Source: Polynucleobacter tropicus
GTDB lineage: Bacteria > Pseudomonadota > Gammaproteobacteria > Burkholderiales > Burkholderiaceae
Length of the DNA stretch: 64,000 nucleotides
Reading direction: 5' to 3'
Assembly (NCBI RefSeq): GCF_013307225.1
Contig: NZ_CP028942.1
Coordinates: forward strand, 930,001 to 994,000
The notes beneath the pieces are model-generated. The model did no database searches. It was given only the letters and a program-made list of their open reading frames with translations, and was not told where the DNA came from. Made by a program: the position numbers and the translations under genes. How positions within the stretch are numbered: position 1 is the first letter of the stretch; each line of letters begins with the position of its first letter. Shown one piece after another: positions 19,232-29,820 of the stretch.

Positions 19232-20035
19232 ATGAATACTTTATTGCAAGTTTGGCCGATTCCGGCGTTTGATGATAACTATATCTGGTGTATCCATGAT
19301 GGAAACTCTGCCTTGGTGGTGGATCCAGGCGATGCCATTCCTGTTTTGCGGTATTTAGCAGACTCAAGGCTTCATTTAAAAGGAATTCTCATTACCCACC
19401 ATCATGCGGATCATGTAGGCGGTATTTTGAAGTTATTAAATGAATTGGGAGCAGATATCCCTGTTTACGGTCCTCGTGGCGACAATATTCCTGGCCGAAC
19501 TCAGCTAGTTAAAGAGGGCGACGTTTTGGAAATCTCTGCGCCCAGAGTCTCCCTCAAAGCTCTTGAGGTTCCAGGTCACACACTAAGTCACGTAGCCTAT
19601 TTTGCAAATATGCAGGCGAATGTCGTTGAACCAATGCTGTTTTGTGGCGACACCTTGTTTGCCTCGGGGTGTGGCCGATTGTTTGAGGGTACGCCAACCC
19701 AGATGTCTCAGTCTTTGGATAAATTTAAGAGCCTGCCAAAAAATACTTTGGTGTATTGCACTCATGAATACACCTTATCTAACATTCGATTTGCTCTCGC
19801 GGTAGAGCCGAACAATGTGAATCTCATTTCATGGTCAGAGCGCGCAAAAGAGCTTAGAGATAAAAATCTACCTACACTACCAACAACAATTGGTCAGGAG
19901 CTTCAAGTTAATCCATTTATGAGATGTGATCAAACTGAGGTTATTCAATCTGCAAAATCAAAGTCTGGGCAAGAAACGCTTCCTGATTCTGCTCATGTGC
20001 TTGCAGTGATTCGCGCTTGGAAAGATCAGTTCTAA
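19232..20035 (+). CDS. gloB: Hydroxyacylglutathione hydrolase (glyoxalase II)
   Basis: 267 residues, metallo-beta-lactamase fold. The binuclear metal motif THHHADH lies at residues 55-61, with further His/Asp ligands in PGHTLSH, FCGDTLFASGCGRLFEG and CTHEYT. It cleaves S-D-lactoylglutathione to D-lactate and glutathione in methylglyoxal detoxification. I start at the ATG 19232 (MNTLLQVWPIPAF), as in homologues; an upstream in-frame start at 19205 would overlap the divergent methyltransferase. The stop overlaps the mltD ATG (TAATG). Confidence 0.95.
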   Translation: MNTLLQVWPIPAFDDNYIWCIHDGNSALVVDPGDAIPVLRYLADSRLHLKGILITHHHADHVGGILKLLNELGADIPVYGPRGDNIPGRTQLVKEGDVLEISAPRVSLKALEVPGHTLSHVAYFANMQANVVEPMLFCGDTLFASGCGRLFEGTPTQMSQSLDKFKSLPKNTLVYCTHEYTLSNIRFALAVEPNNVNLISWSERAKELRDKNLPTLPTTIGQELQVNPFMRCDQTEVIQSAKSKSGQETLPDSAHVLAVIRAWKDQF

Positions 20036-21441
20036 TGCGTTTGCTTTATGTTGCTATAGCAACAATAGCGTTGCTATCAGGTTGCGCCAGCACTGGCGAT
20101 TGGTCTTCAGATACGCCCACTAAAGTTGACTCTAGAAAAGCCACTCGCGTGAATCTCCAGACGCAGTCAGTTAGCAAGGTTTATGCCCCATCCGATAATT
20201 TATGGCTACGGATACGTGATGGTTTTCAGATGGCGCCTATGAATAGCCCCCTTGAAATTGAGCAGGTTCGGTGGTTGAGTGCCAGACCTGATTATGTTCA
20301 TCGCTCAATGGAGCGTTCATCCCGCTACTTGTTTTATATTGTGCAAGAAGTAAATGCGCGCAATATGCCTACTGAAATTGCGCTACTACCGTTTGTAGAA
20401 AGCGCATTTGTTACCAATGCAAAGTCCAGCGCCAAAGCGGTGGGGCTATGGCAATTTATGCCGGCCACTGGAAAAGATTTTCAGTTAACACAAAACGTAT
20501 TTCGCGATGAACGGCGAGATGTACTGCAATCTACAGATGCTGCATTGGATTACCTGCAGCGATTAAATAACCAATTTGGAAGTTGGGAACTAGCTTTAGC
20601 TGCATATAACTGGGGCGCTGGTAATGTACTCAAAGCGCAAAAGCGAAATCAGGCTGCTGGTTTGCCTACCAACTATGAAAGTCTGACGATGCCACGAGAA
20701 ACGCGCATGTATGTACCCAAGCTTATGGCTTATCGTCAGATCGTATTGGATCCTGAGGCCTATGGGATTGTTTTGCCACAACTTGAGAATCATCCATACT
20801 TTGTGGCGATTGATGTGGATAACGATATTGATGTAGCGTTAGTAATTAAATTGGCAGAGATACCTGAAGATGAATTTCATAGCTTAAATCCATCCTTTAA
20901 TAAGCCGGTGATATTAAGTAACGCAAACCAGCAAATTCTTCTGCCGTTTGGTCATGCGGAAATCTTTCAATCGAATCTCAAAAAATTCAATAAACCCTTA
21001 TCAACCTGGACTGCTGTAAAGGTCTCCAAGACCGAGAGTGTGGATCAAGTTGCCAAAGGTTTGGGGGTTGATGCTGATTCCTTGAGGCTGGTGAATGGCA
21101 TACCTCGAGGAATGCGCATCAAAGCAGGCTCTACCATCATTATTCCAAAAACCAATGGTAGGACTGGAGATGTCTCGTCGGCAATGGCGGATAACGCAAG
21201 CTTAAGTTTGGAAAAACCACCTTCAGCAGTGCCTAAGTGCCCAAAACCTGCAAAAGGAGCCAAGGGATCAAAGCCTGCAAAGTGCGGGCCAGGAACCCCA
21301 GGTAAGGGTAATTCTTCAGGGAAAAGCACTGCTTCTCAGCATAAATCCGCATCGACAGGGCTTGCAAAATCTGCGAAAAATGCTAGTTCACCTTCTTTAA
21401 AAGCGAATTCAGCCGCAAAAGGGGTGAATAAGAACCAGTAA
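20035..21441 (+). CDS. mltD: Membrane-bound lytic murein transglycosylase D, lipoprotein
   Basis: About 468 residues. The N-terminal lipoprotein signal ends LLSGC-AS. The SLT domain carries the catalytic Glu in LLPFVESAFV and the AVGLWQFMPATG and LALAAYNWGAGNV motifs. One LysM-like domain (WTAVKVSKTESVDQVAKGL...) follows at ~residues 325-375, then a low-complexity Lys/Ser/Pro/Gly tail of ~80 residues. It cleaves peptidoglycan from the outer membrane. The ATG at 20035 overlaps the gloB stop by one base; an upstream TTG start would lie inside gloB. The gloB-mltD pairing is conserved in enterobacteria too. Confidence 0.93.
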   Translation: MRLLYVAIATIALLSGCASTGDWSSDTPTKVDSRKATRVNLQTQSVSKVYAPSDNLWLRIRDGFQMAPMNSPLEIEQVRWLSARPDYVHRSMERSSRYLFYIVQEVNARNMPTEIALLPFVESAFVTNAKSSAKAVGLWQFMPATGKDFQLTQNVFRDERRDVLQSTDAALDYLQRLNNQFGSWELALAAYNWGAGNVLKAQKRNQAAGLPTNYESLTMPRETRMYVPKLMAYRQIVLDPEAYGIVLPQLENHPYFVAIDVDNDIDVALVIKLAEIPEDEFHSLNPSFNKPVILSNANQQILLPFGHAEIFQSNLKKFNKPLSTWTAVKVSKTESVDQVAKGLGVDADSLRLVNGIPRGMRIKAGSTIIIPKTNGRTGDVSSAMADNASLSLEKPPSAVPKCPKPAKGAKGSKPAKCGPGTPGKGNSSGKSTASQHKSASTGLAKSAKNASSPSLKANSAAKGVNKNQ

Positions 21442-21469
21442 TTTTTGAAACTTTTTGATTAGGTTGACC

Positions 21470-23353
21470 ATGTCCTATAAAGCACACCATGAACGCTCAA
21501 TTAAAGACCCAGATGGATTTTGGGGTGAGCAGGCCAAATTAATACATTGGGAAAAGCCATTCGATAAGGTTTTAAATTACGATAACCCGCCATTTGCAAA
21601 ATGGTTCGAAGGTGGCCTTACAAATCTTTGCTACAACGCAGTTGATCGCCACTACACATCTAATCCTAATCAATTGGCCCTTGTAGCAGTCTCTACAGAG
21701 ACCAATCAGGAGAAGGCTTATACGTTTAAAGAGCTATACGAAGAAGTAAATCGTATGGCGGCAATTTACAAAGCTAACGGCATTCAAAAGGGCGATCGCG
21801 TTCTTATCTACATGCCCATGATTGCTGAGGCCTGTTTTGCCATGCTTGCATGCGCACGTATTGGCGCCATTCACTCTGTAGTATTCGGTGGTTTTGCTTC
21901 TCATAGCCTAGCTACTCGTATCGATGATGCTAAGCCAAAGATGGTGGTGACGGCTGAAGCGGGTATGCGCGGTGGCAAAGCGGTTCCTTACAAGCCTCTA
22001 TTGGACGAGGCGATCACACTGGCCACATACAAGCCTGAAAAGGTTTTAATTGTGAACCGCGGTTTGTCTGAGTTCACAACCGTGGCTGGCAGGGATTTGG
22101 ATTACGCCTCTGAGCGCCAAAAACATCTTAATGATTTGGTGTCTGTAGAGTGGGTTGACGCAACTCATCCTTCTTACATTCTGTACACATCTGGGACAAC
22201 TGGTAAGCCTAAGGGTGTACAGCGTGATACCGGTGGTTATGCAGTGGCCTTGATGTCAACCATGAACCACATTTTCTGTGGCAAAGCTGGCGAAACGATG
22301 TTCACTACATCTGACATTGGCTGGGTTGTTGGCCATAGCTACATTATTTATGGTCCATTGCTCAACGGCATGGCAACCATAATGTATGAAGGCACGCCTT
22401 TGCGTCCGGATGCAGGTATCTGGTGGGAGCTCGTTGCTAAATACAATGTTTCCGTCATGTTCTCTGCACCAACTGCTGTTCGTGTTCTGAAGAAACAAGA
22501 TCCTGCATTCTTAACCAAGCATGATCTTTCTAGCTTGCGAGCATTGTTCTTAGCGGGAGAGCCATTGGATGAGCCAACAGCAAGCTGGATTCATGATGCG
22601 ATTAAGAAGCCAATCGTGGATAACTATTGGCAAACTGAAACTGGCTGGCCAATGCTCGCGATTCAGCGCGGTGTTGAAGTTATGCCGCATAAGTTTGGAT
22701 CACCAGGAGTTCCATCCTTTGGATACAACATGAAGTTGCTGGATGACGCTACTTCAGAAGAGTTAGGCGCCGATCAAAAAGGTGTGATCGCTATTGAAGG
22801 CCCATTACCTCCAGGATGTATGCAAACTGTCTGGGGCGATGACAAACGCTTCATTAGTACTTATTGGGAAACAATCCCTGGTAAGTTGATCTACTCAACA
22901 TTTGACTGGGGCATTAAAGACAAAGATGGTTACTTCTTTATCTTGGGTCGCACCGATGACGTGATTAACGTTGCAGGTCACCGTCTTGGAACTCGTGAAA
23001 TTGAGGAAAGCATTTCTAGCCATCCGAATATTTCCGAAGTTGCGGTTGTTGGTGTGGAAGACAAATTGAAAGGCCAGGCAGCAATTGCATTCGTGATTCC
23101 AAAAGATGCTTCAAAGGCAGAGAATTTGGAAAAAGAGTGTATGAAAACCGTTGATGGTCAATTGGGCGCCATCGCTAGACCAAGTCATGTTTATGTTGTG
23201 ACTGCTTTGCCAAAAACACGATCAGGCAAGATTGTCCGCCGTGCTTTACAAGCTGTGGCTGAAGGCCGTGATCCTGGTGACATTAGCACCATGGAAGATC
23301 AAAACGTTTTGGCCCAAATTAAGACCATCATCGATCAAAGAGCAGCGGGATAG
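21470..23353 (+). CDS. prpE: Propionyl-CoA/acetyl-CoA synthetase (PrpE-like)
   Basis: About 627 residues, AMP-forming acyl-CoA synthetase. P-loop-like YTSGTTGKPKGVQRDTGG, YWQTETGWPM, the hinge GRTDDVINVAGHRLGTREIEE and the C-terminal acylation Lys in KTRSGKIVRR are intact. GFWGEQAKLIHW and GGLTNLCYNAVDRH place it with propionate-CoA ligases rather than Acs. It activates propionate in the cytoplasm. The start is the ATG at 21470; an earlier in-frame TTG (21455) is less likely. It is 28 bp after mltD but functionally unrelated. Confidence 0.88.
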   Translation: MSYKAHHERSIKDPDGFWGEQAKLIHWEKPFDKVLNYDNPPFAKWFEGGLTNLCYNAVDRHYTSNPNQLALVAVSTETNQEKAYTFKELYEEVNRMAAIYKANGIQKGDRVLIYMPMIAEACFAMLACARIGAIHSVVFGGFASHSLATRIDDAKPKMVVTAEAGMRGGKAVPYKPLLDEAITLATYKPEKVLIVNRGLSEFTTVAGRDLDYASERQKHLNDLVSVEWVDATHPSYILYTSGTTGKPKGVQRDTGGYAVALMSTMNHIFCGKAGETMFTTSDIGWVVGHSYIIYGPLLNGMATIMYEGTPLRPDAGIWWELVAKYNVSVMFSAPTAVRVLKKQDPAFLTKHDLSSLRALFLAGEPLDEPTASWIHDAIKKPIVDNYWQTETGWPMLAIQRGVEVMPHKFGSPGVPSFGYNMKLLDDATSEELGADQKGVIAIEGPLPPGCMQTVWGDDKRFISTYWETIPGKLIYSTFDWGIKDKDGYFFILGRTDDVINVAGHRLGTREIEESISSHPNISEVAVVGVEDKLKGQAAIAFVIPKDASKAENLEKECMKTVDGQLGAIARPSHVYVVTALPKTRSGKIVRRALQAVAEGRDPGDISTMEDQNVLAQIKTIIDQRAAG

Positions 23354-23368
23354 TAGGGCTTTTGATCA

Positions 23369-23393
23369 CTCCCTAGATCTACGGTCTAGGGAG
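23369..23393 (+). other. Hairpin downstream of prpE in the prpE-carA gap
   Basis: Inverted repeat CTCCCTAGA / TCTAGGGAG with a 7-nt loop, 15 bp after the prpE stop. There is no T-run, so it is a weak or factor-assisted terminator, or an mRNA 3' stabiliser. The rest of the 223-bp gap up to carA shows no gene or RNA that I recognise, but must hold the car promoter. Confidence 0.45.
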
Positions 23394-23576
23394 AATGGCT
23401 TGCAAAGCCTAATTGGCTGGGGATTCAAGGGCTTAGAACCCAAAACTGGTATCATTACAGGGTTCGAAACTAATTAATTACCCTAGCGCTTAAAGACACT
23501 CACCTCCCGCATATACAGCCCCGGGTTGGTCTTTTTGGGGTGTTGAGCGTCGGATGGAGCAGGGACTGGAGATAGT

Positions 23577-24773
23577 TTGTCACCCTTGCTTCCTTCTTTT
23601 CCTCCTGCCGTGTTGGCTTTAGCTGACGGCACTATCTTCCCCGGTTTTAGTATTGGCGCCTCTGGCGAGACTGCTGGCGAAGTTGTTTTCAATACCGCAT
23701 TAACTGGTTATCAAGAAATCATTACCGATCCAAGTTATTCACGACAAATCGTGACTTTGACTTACCCCCATATTGGTAACGTAGGCATAAATGCCCAAGA
23801 CGCAGAATCTGATCAAATTCATGCCGCTGGCTTGGTAATAAAAGATTTGCCTAAACGGGTATCTAACTTCCGCTCTGAAGCCAGTCTCGACAGTTACTTA
23901 GTAAATGCAGGTGTTGTCGGTATCTCTGGAATTGATACTCGCAAGCTCACCCGCATCCTGCGCGACAAAGGCGCTCAATCTGGCGCAGTTGTTGCTGGCA
24001 AATTAGGTGATAGCTATGAATCTTTATCTGCAAAGGCCTTGGAATTAGCAAAAGCCTTCCCTGGTATGGCCGGTCTGGATTTAGCCAAGGTGGTTACAAC
24101 CAAGAAACCGTACGAATGGCGCGAAGCAGAATGGGAGCTTAGTGGCCCCAATGGAAAACCTGCCTATAAGTCATTGGATATATCCAAGCCCGTCAAAAAA
24201 GTGGTTGCTTACGACTTTGGCGTCAAACGTAATATTTTGCGTATGCTCACAGAGCGTGGATGCGAATTGACTGTGGTTCCAGCTCAAACCCCTGCTGGGG
24301 ATGTGCTGGCAATGAACCCAGATGGCGTATTTTTCTCAAATGGCCCTGGAGATCCTGGCCCATGTGATTATGCTATCGCCGCCGCTAAAGAAATTATTGA
24401 AAAGGGTGTACCAACCTTTGGCATCTGTCTGGGTCATCAAATTATGGGATTAGCAGCTGGTGCCAAAACTTTGAAAATGAAATTTGGTCATCACGGTGCT
24501 AACCATCCCGTGAAAGATTTGGATACTGGTCGTGTTGCGATTACTTCTCAGAATCACGGTTTCGCAGTGGATGCAAACACCTTGCCAGGTAATGTGCGTG
24601 TAACCCATGTTTCTTTATTTGATGGCTCATTACAAGGTCTTGCTTGGAAAGATAAGCCTGCCCTATGTTTCCAGGGTCATCCTGAGGCCTCACCAGGCCC
24701 TCACGACATAGCTTATTTATTTGATCGATTTGTGGAGCTCATGAATGCTGCCAGCAAGAAGGAGGGCGAATAA
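23577..24773 (+). CDS. carA: Carbamoyl-phosphate synthase small (glutaminase) chain
   Basis: 398 residues. The class I glutaminase domain has the Cys nucleophile in [11 protein letters not shown] and His/Glu in [10 protein letters not shown]. The N-terminal CPSase-S domain ([12 protein letters not shown]...) is complete. It supplies ammonia to CarB for arginine and pyrimidine synthesis. The start is non-AUG: TTG at 23577 has a GGAG 5 bp upstream, while TTG at 23586 corresponds to the MLPSFPPA start of homologues. The stop overlaps the carB ATG. Confidence 0.96.
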   Translation: MSPLLPSFPPAVLALADGTIFPGFSIGASGETAGEVVFNTALTGYQEIITDPSYSRQIVTLTYPHIGNVGINAQDAESDQIHAAGLVIKDLPKRVSNFRSEASLDSYLVNAGVVGISGIDTRKLTRILRDKGAQSGAVVAGKLGDSYESLSAKALELAKAFPGMAGLDLAKVVTTKKPYEWREAEWELSGPNGKPAYKSLDISKPVKKVVAYDFGVKRNILRMLTERGCELTVVPAQTPAGDVLAMNPDGVFFSNGPGDPGPCDYAIAAAKEIIEKGVPTFGICLGHQIMGLAAGAKTLKMKFGHHGANHPVKDLDTGRVAITSQNHGFAVDANTLPGNVRVTHVSLFDGSLQGLAWKDKPALCFQGHPEASPGPHDIAYLFDRFVELMNAASKKEGE

Positions 24774-27700
24774 TGCCTAAGCGTAGCGACATTAAGAGCA
24801 TTTTGATTATTGGTGCTGGACCAATTGTGATTGGTCAAGCATGTGAGTTTGACTATTCAGGTGCGCAAGCTTGTAAAGCATTGCGTGATGAAGGTTATAA
24901 AGTCATTTTGGTTAACAGCAACCCTGCAACCATCATGACGGATCCTGAGATGGCTGATGTAACTTACATTGAGCCAATTACTTGGGAAGTCGTTGAACGC
25001 ATTATTGCAACCGAGAAGCCAGATGCGATTTTGCCAACAATGGGCGGACAAACCGCCTTGAATTGCGCGCTAGATTTACATCGCAATGGCGTATTAAAAA
25101 AATATGGCTGTGAATTGATTGGCGCCTCTCCCGAAGCGATTGATAAGGCAGAAGATCGTCAAAAGTTTAAAGATGCCATGACTAAGATTGGTCTCGGATC
25201 TGCAAAGTCTGGCATTGCGCATTCTATGGATGAAGCTCATGAAGTTCAGCAGCGCATTCAAAAGGAGACGGGTAGTTCAGGATTCCCGGTGGTTATTCGT
25301 CCCTCATTCACCATGGGTGGATCAGGCGGTGGTATTGCTTATAACCGCGAAGAGTTCGAAGAGATTTGCAAGCGCGGCCTTGACCTTTCGCCAACACGTG
25401 AACTCTTGATTGAAGAATCACTCTTGGGTTGGAAAGAGTTCGAAATGGAGGTGGTGCGCGATCGTAACGACAATTGCATCATTGTTTGCTCCATTGAAAA
25501 CTTGGATCCGATGGGTGTGCATACAGGTGACTCGATTACCGTTGCCCCTGCACAGACTCTCACAGATAAAGAATATCAATTGATGCGAAATGCATCGATT
25601 GCCGTTCTGCGTGAGATTGGCGTAGATACGGGCGGTTCAAACGTTCAGTTCTCAATCAATCCAGTAGATGGACGCATGATTGTGATTGAAATGAACCCTC
25701 GTGTTTCTCGCTCATCTGCATTGGCCTCTAAAGCAACTGGGTTCCCAATCGCTAAGATTGCCGCCAAGCTTGCTGTTGGTTACACATTGGATGAATTGAA
25801 GAACGATATTACTGGTGGCGCAACACCAGCTTCATTTGAACCATCTATTGACTATGTTGTCACCAAGATTCCACGTTTCGCATTTGAGAAATTTCCTCAA
25901 GCCGATTCTCGTTTAACCACACAGATGAAGTCTGTTGGTGAAGTGATGGCAATTGGTCGCACATTTCAAGAATCCTTCCAGAAGGCCCTGCGTGGGCTTG
26001 AAGTCGGCGTAGATGGTTTGGACGAAGTCTCCACCGATCTTGATGACATCATCAATGAAATCAATGAGCCTGGTCCTGACCGTATTTGGTATCTCGCAGA
26101 TGCATTCCGCATGGGAATGGGGCTCGATGAGGTCTATAGCGAAACCAAAATTGATCCTTGGTTCTTAGAGCAGATTGAAGAGCTCATCACAATTGAGGCT
26201 GAACTCAAACAGCGTAAGGTAGACGGCCTATCGGCAGCAGAGCTCCGCTTTGTGAAGCAAAGGGGATTCTCGGATAGGCGTTTAGCAAAATTACTTAGCG
26301 TTGATGCATCCTCTGTGCGTGCTATCCGTCATCGCTTAAAGGTAGTGCCTGTCTATAAGCGTGTGGATACCTGTGCCGCAGAATTCTCAACCAATACAGC
26401 CTATATGTACTCTACATATGAAGCTGAGCATGGTGAATGTGAATCACGTCCAACTGATAAGCAAAAGATTATGGTGTTGGGTGGCGGCCCTAACCGAATT
26501 GGTCAAGGTATTGAGTTTGACTATTGCTGCGTACATGCCGCATTGGCAATGCGCGATGATGGTTATGAAACCATCATGGTTAATTGCAACCCAGAAACAG
26601 TTTCTACCGACTATGACACTTCAGATCGTTTGTACTTCGAGCCTTTAACGTTGGAAGATGTGCTGGAAATCGTCGCCAAAGAAAAACCAAAGGGCGTGAT
26701 CGTTCAGTATGGAGGACAAACCCCATTGAAACTCGCTTTGGATCTAGAGCGAAATGGCGTTCCAATCATCGGTACATCTCCCGACATGATTGATGCGGCA
26801 GAGGATCGCGAGCGCTTCCAGAAGCTCCTGCATGATTTAGGATTGCGTCAACCTCCAAATCGTACTGCGCGTACTGAGGATGAGGCCCTAAAGCTTGCGG
26901 AAGAGATTGGCTATCCCTTAGTTGTTCGTCCATCGTATGTTCTTGGCGGTCGAGCAATGGAAATCGTTCATGATGGTCGCGACCTAGAGCGTTATATGCG
27001 TGAGGCAGTTAAAGTCTCTCACGATTCCCCTGTCTTGCTAGATCGCTTCTTGAATGACGCGATTGAATGCGATGTCGACTGTATTAGCGATGGCGGTAAA
27101 GTCTTTATTGGCGGCGTCATGGAGCATATTGAACAAGCCGGCGTTCACTCTGGTGACTCTGCGTGTTCTTTGCCTCCGTATTCTTTATCAGACGCTACTG
27201 TTGATGAAATTAAGCGTCAAACAGCTGCAATGGCAAAGGGTCTCAATGTTGTTGGGTTGATGAACGTGCAGTTTGCGATTCAGAATGTAGATGGCAAAGA
27301 CGTTATTTATGTTCTAGAAGTAAACCCACGTGCATCACGTACTGTTCCATTTGTGTCTAAAGCCACTGGTTTGCAATTAGCCAAAATTGCGGCGCGTTGC
27401 ATGGTAGGCCAGTCTTTAGATAAACAGGGCATTAAGTCTGAAGTAAAGCCCCCATACTTCTCGGTCAAAGAGGCAGTATTCCCATTCAATAAGTTCCCCG
27501 GAATTGATCCCATACTCGGACCAGAGATGCGATCTACCGGTGAAGTCATGGGTGTGGGTAAAACTTTTGGCGAGGCCTTATTTAAGTCTCAGTTGGGTGC
27601 ATTCATTAAGCTACCTAAGAGCGGTACCGTGTTGTTGACTGTAAAAGATAGTGATAAACCAAAAGCAGTAGAGGTTGCCAAGCTTTTGCATCAATTGGGA

Positions 27701-28036
27701 TTCCCAATGGTCGCTACAAAAGGTACCGCTGCTGCCATTGAGGCTGCTGGGTTACCAGTGAAATTGGTCAACAAGGTAAAAGACGGGCGTCCACATATTG
27801 TGGATTTCATTAAGAATGGTGAGATTTCATTGGTGTTTACTACTGTTGATGAGACCCGTACTGCCATTGCCGACTCACGTTCAATTCGTACTAGCGCGCA
27901 AGCAAATGGTGTGACGTATTACACAACCATTAGCGCAGCTAGGGCGGTGATGGATGGATTGCTGGCATCGCAGAATGGCAACAAGGACTCTTTAGAGGTT
28001 TATTCTCTTCAGAATTTACATGGAACGCTTATTTAA
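24773..28036 (+). CDS. carB: Carbamoyl-phosphate synthase large chain
   Basis: 1087 residues, usual length. Two homologous ATP-grasp halves are visible, starting with [15 protein letters not shown] and [15 protein letters not shown], an oligomerisation part between them, and a C-terminal MGS-like allosteric domain. It makes carbamoyl phosphate from bicarbonate, ammonia and two ATP. Its ATG overlaps the carA stop (TAATG), a coupled pair. A terminator follows 17 bp after the stop. Confidence 0.98.
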   Translation: MPKRSDIKSILIIGAGPIVIGQACEFDYSGAQACKALRDEGYKVILVNSNPATIMTDPEMADVTYIEPITWEVVERIIATEKPDAILPTMGGQTALNCALDLHRNGVLKKYGCELIGASPEAIDKAEDRQKFKDAMTKIGLGSAKSGIAHSMDEAHEVQQRIQKETGSSGFPVVIRPSFTMGGSGGGIAYNREEFEEICKRGLDLSPTRELLIEESLLGWKEFEMEVVRDRNDNCIIVCSIENLDPMGVHTGDSITVAPAQTLTDKEYQLMRNASIAVLREIGVDTGGSNVQFSINPVDGRMIVIEMNPRVSRSSALASKATGFPIAKIAAKLAVGYTLDELKNDITGGATPASFEPSIDYVVTKIPRFAFEKFPQADSRLTTQMKSVGEVMAIGRTFQESFQKALRGLEVGVDGLDEVSTDLDDIINEINEPGPDRIWYLADAFRMGMGLDEVYSETKIDPWFLEQIEELITIEAELKQRKVDGLSAAELRFVKQRGFSDRRLAKLLSVDASSVRAIRHRLKVVPVYKRVDTCAAEFSTNTAYMYSTYEAEHGECESRPTDKQKIMVLGGGPNRIGQGIEFDYCCVHAALAMRDDGYETIMVNCNPETVSTDYDTSDRLYFEPLTLEDVLEIVAKEKPKGVIVQYGGQTPLKLALDLERNGVPIIGTSPDMIDAAEDRERFQKLLHDLGLRQPPNRTARTEDEALKLAEEIGYPLVVRPSYVLGGRAMEIVHDGRDLERYMREAVKVSHDSPVLLDRFLNDAIECDVDCISDGGKVFIGGVMEHIEQAGVHSGDSACSLPPYSLSDATVDEIKRQTAAMAKGLNVVGLMNVQFAIQNVDGKDVIYVLEVNPRASRTVPFVSKATGLQLAKIAARCMVGQSLDKQGIKSEVKPPYFSVKEAVFPFNKFPGIDPILGPEMRSTGEVMGVGKTFGEALFKSQLGAFIKLPKSGTVLLTVKDSDKPKAVEVAKLLHQLGFPMVATKGTAAAIEAAGLPVKLVNKVKDGRPHIVDFIKNGEISLVFTTVDETRTAIADSRSIRTSAQANGVTYYTTISAARAVMDGLLASQNGNKDSLEVYSLQNLHGTLI

Positions 28037-28053
28037 TCTAAAATTAATTATCT

Positions 28054-28075
28054 AGGCGAGTTTTGCGCCTTTTTT
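28054..28075 (+). terminator. Rho-independent terminator between carB and greA
   Basis: Short GC stem AGGCG / CGCCT with a 7-nt loop and a run of T, 17 bp after the carB stop. greA starts 16 bp further on, so greA is either read-through or has a promoter inside carB or in this gap. Confidence 0.7.
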
Positions 28076-28091
28076 AAGTTAGGTTAGTAGC

Positions 28092-28568
28092 ATGAGCACA
28101 ATTCCAATTACTAAACGTGGTGCAGAACTCCTAAAAGAGGAGTTGCACCATCTTAAGCATGTAGAGCGTCCTGCAGTTATTAATGCAATTGCCGAAGCGC
28201 GCGCTCAGGGAGATCTCTCAGAGAACGCCGAGTATGATGCCGCCAAAGAAAAGCAAGGCTTTATCGAAGGCCGCATTCAAGAGTTAGAGGGCAAGTTGTC
28301 AGCCGCTCAGATTATTGATCCTGCATCTCTAGATGTTTCTGGTCGTGTTGTCTTTGGCGCCACCGTAGATCTGGAGGATCTTGAGGATGGTACTAAATTT
28401 ACCTATCAAATTGTTGGTGATGATGAGGCAGATATTGCCGCAAATAAAATTTCAATTAGCTCACCAATCGCCCGCGCTTTAATTAGCAAGGAAGAGGGTG
28501 ATGTTGTGGCAGTTCAAGCCCCCGGCGGTAATCGCGAAGTTGAAATCCTAGCCGTTAAATACATCTAA
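28092..28568 (+). CDS. greA: Transcription elongation factor GreA
   Basis: 158 residues, normal length. The N-terminal coiled coil with the acidic tip ([20 protein letters not shown]) and the C-terminal FKBP-like domain (DLEDG...[24 protein letters not shown]) are intact. It rescues backtracked RNA polymerase by stimulating transcript cleavage. Its stop overlaps the next gene's ATG (TAATG). Confidence 0.97.
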   Translation: MSTIPITKRGAELLKEELHHLKHVERPAVINAIAEARAQGDLSENAEYDAAKEKQGFIEGRIQELEGKLSAAQIIDPASLDVSGRVVFGATVDLEDLEDGTKFTYQIVGDDEADIAANKISISSPIARALISKEEGDVVAVQAPGGNREVEILAVKYI

Positions 28569-29041
28569 TGTCTCAAACCAAAATCCAGCGATTATTTACT
28601 GTAATTTCTGGACTTTGGGTTGGCGGTTTTATTGCGATTGGATTTTTGGTTGTTCCCATTCTGTTTACTACGCTTGGGGATCGACAGGTTGCGGGAGTTA
28701 TTGCTGCCAACCTATTTAAGATAAACGCATACATTGGTGTAGGGGTTTGTAGCCTTTTAATGCTAGTCGCCAATCATGTGGTCAATCTTGGTAACGGATC
28801 CTATCGACAAATCCGCTGGATTCTATTGTTGATGCTGGTGTGTGCTGTAGCAGCTGCATTCATCATCATTCCTTGGATGAATGCATTACGAGACCAGGCT
28901 CTGCAATTGGGTATATCCATTCGCGATACAAGCAACGCCAAACTATTTGGACTATTGCATATGGTATCGAGTGTAGTTTTTATCATCCAATCAATCCTAG
29001 GGATTGTATTGGTATGGTGGTCAACAAAAAACGCCGACTAG
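28568..29041 (+). CDS. DUF4149 family integral membrane protein
   Basis: 157 residues with four hydrophobic helices: GLWVGGFIAIGFLVVPILF, IGVGVCSLLMLVANHVV, WILLLMLVCAVAAAFIIIP and a C-terminal one. This matches DUF4149, a small inner-membrane family often beside greA/yhbY in betaproteobacteria. Function is unknown. It is coupled to greA by a one-base overlap and convergent with yhbY. Confidence 0.8.
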   Translation: MSQTKIQRLFTVISGLWVGGFIAIGFLVVPILFTTLGDRQVAGVIAANLFKINAYIGVGVCSLLMLVANHVVNLGNGSYRQIRWILLLMLVCAVAAAFIIIPWMNALRDQALQLGISIRDTSNAKLFGLLHMVSSVVFIIQSILGIVLVWWSTKNAD

Positions 29042-29066
29042 CGACGTTTGTTTATATTTTTCGTTA

Positions 29067-29693
29067 TTAAGAGCCCAGCGATTTTTTCTTATTGCTGCTC
29101 ATGCGCACCTTACGTTTTTTAATAGGCGCTGGAGCGGGAGTTGCTTTGCGGTAGCCCGGTGAAGACCAGCCAATTTTTGACTCGGCAGCCTCTGAGCGCA
29201 AAACTCGTTTTTTGGGTGTTGATGACTTAGCAGCAGCCGCGCGTTCAAATGGAGATTTAGATGAGACCGAACGTCGATCTGACCTCTCGGAGCTGCTGGT
29301 ACGCACTCCGGCTTTAGAACTGGTGCGATTGGGTTGACGTTTAGTGCGTGGGTCTTGCAATGACTTCTTGGTCTGCTTGCTTGAGCGGCCAAGATTTGCA
29401 TAAGCCTCGTCAACGACATCTTTAGGCTTCCAGAGTACAAGCAGTTTGCCGATGTGCTGCACAGGAGCGGCATCGAGCTTGTCGCACAGTTCCTCATATA
29501 TTGCGATACGTGCTTCACGATCATCACCAAATACGCGGATCTTAATTAGTCCGTGGTGATTAATAGCGGATTTCGCTTCTTTAATTACGGCCGTTGTCAA
29601 ACCGTCACCACCAACCATTACCACGGGGTTTAGACCATGGGCATCTGCTTTTAGAGATTTGCGTTGTGCTGGGGTAATCGTAAGTGCTGTCAT
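29067..29693 (-). CDS. yhbY: YhbY-type RNA-binding protein with long basic tail
   Basis: 208 residues. The first ~95 match the CRS1-YhbY (CRM) domain: LTPAQRKSLKADAH-like start, PVVMVGGDGLTTAVIKEAKSA, and the domain end QHIGKLLVLWKP. The family binds pre-50S ribosomal particles. About 110 further residues are Ser/Lys/Arg/Thr-rich and look disordered; E. coli YhbY ends at about 97 residues. It is divergent from rlmE, preserving the yhbY-rlmE-ftsH neighbourhood of E. coli. Confidence 0.9.
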   Translation of the reverse strand: MTALTITPAQRKSLKADAHGLNPVVMVGGDGLTTAVIKEAKSAINHHGLIKIRVFGDDREARIAIYEELCDKLDAAPVQHIGKLLVLWKPKDVVDEAYANLGRSSKQTKKSLQDPRTKRQPNRTSSKAGVRTSSSERSDRRSVSSKSPFERAAAAKSSTPKKRVLRSEAAESKIGWSSPGYRKATPAPAPIKKRKVRMSSNKKKSLGS

Positions 29694-29820
29694 GGGCTCG
29701 ATGATAGAGCATTGAGTCTAAATAAGCCCTGTTATGAGCAAAATTCAAGGTATTTATTGCGATTCTTTTTGCTTTAGAGCATGGAAACAAGGAAAATATG
29801 GCCTTGAAAGCGATTATGTT

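Noticed and set aside
29734..29820. Upstream ATG start for rlmE
   Set aside because: It adds a Cys/Phe-rich stretch not seen in the family; the GTG start matches the usual N-terminus.
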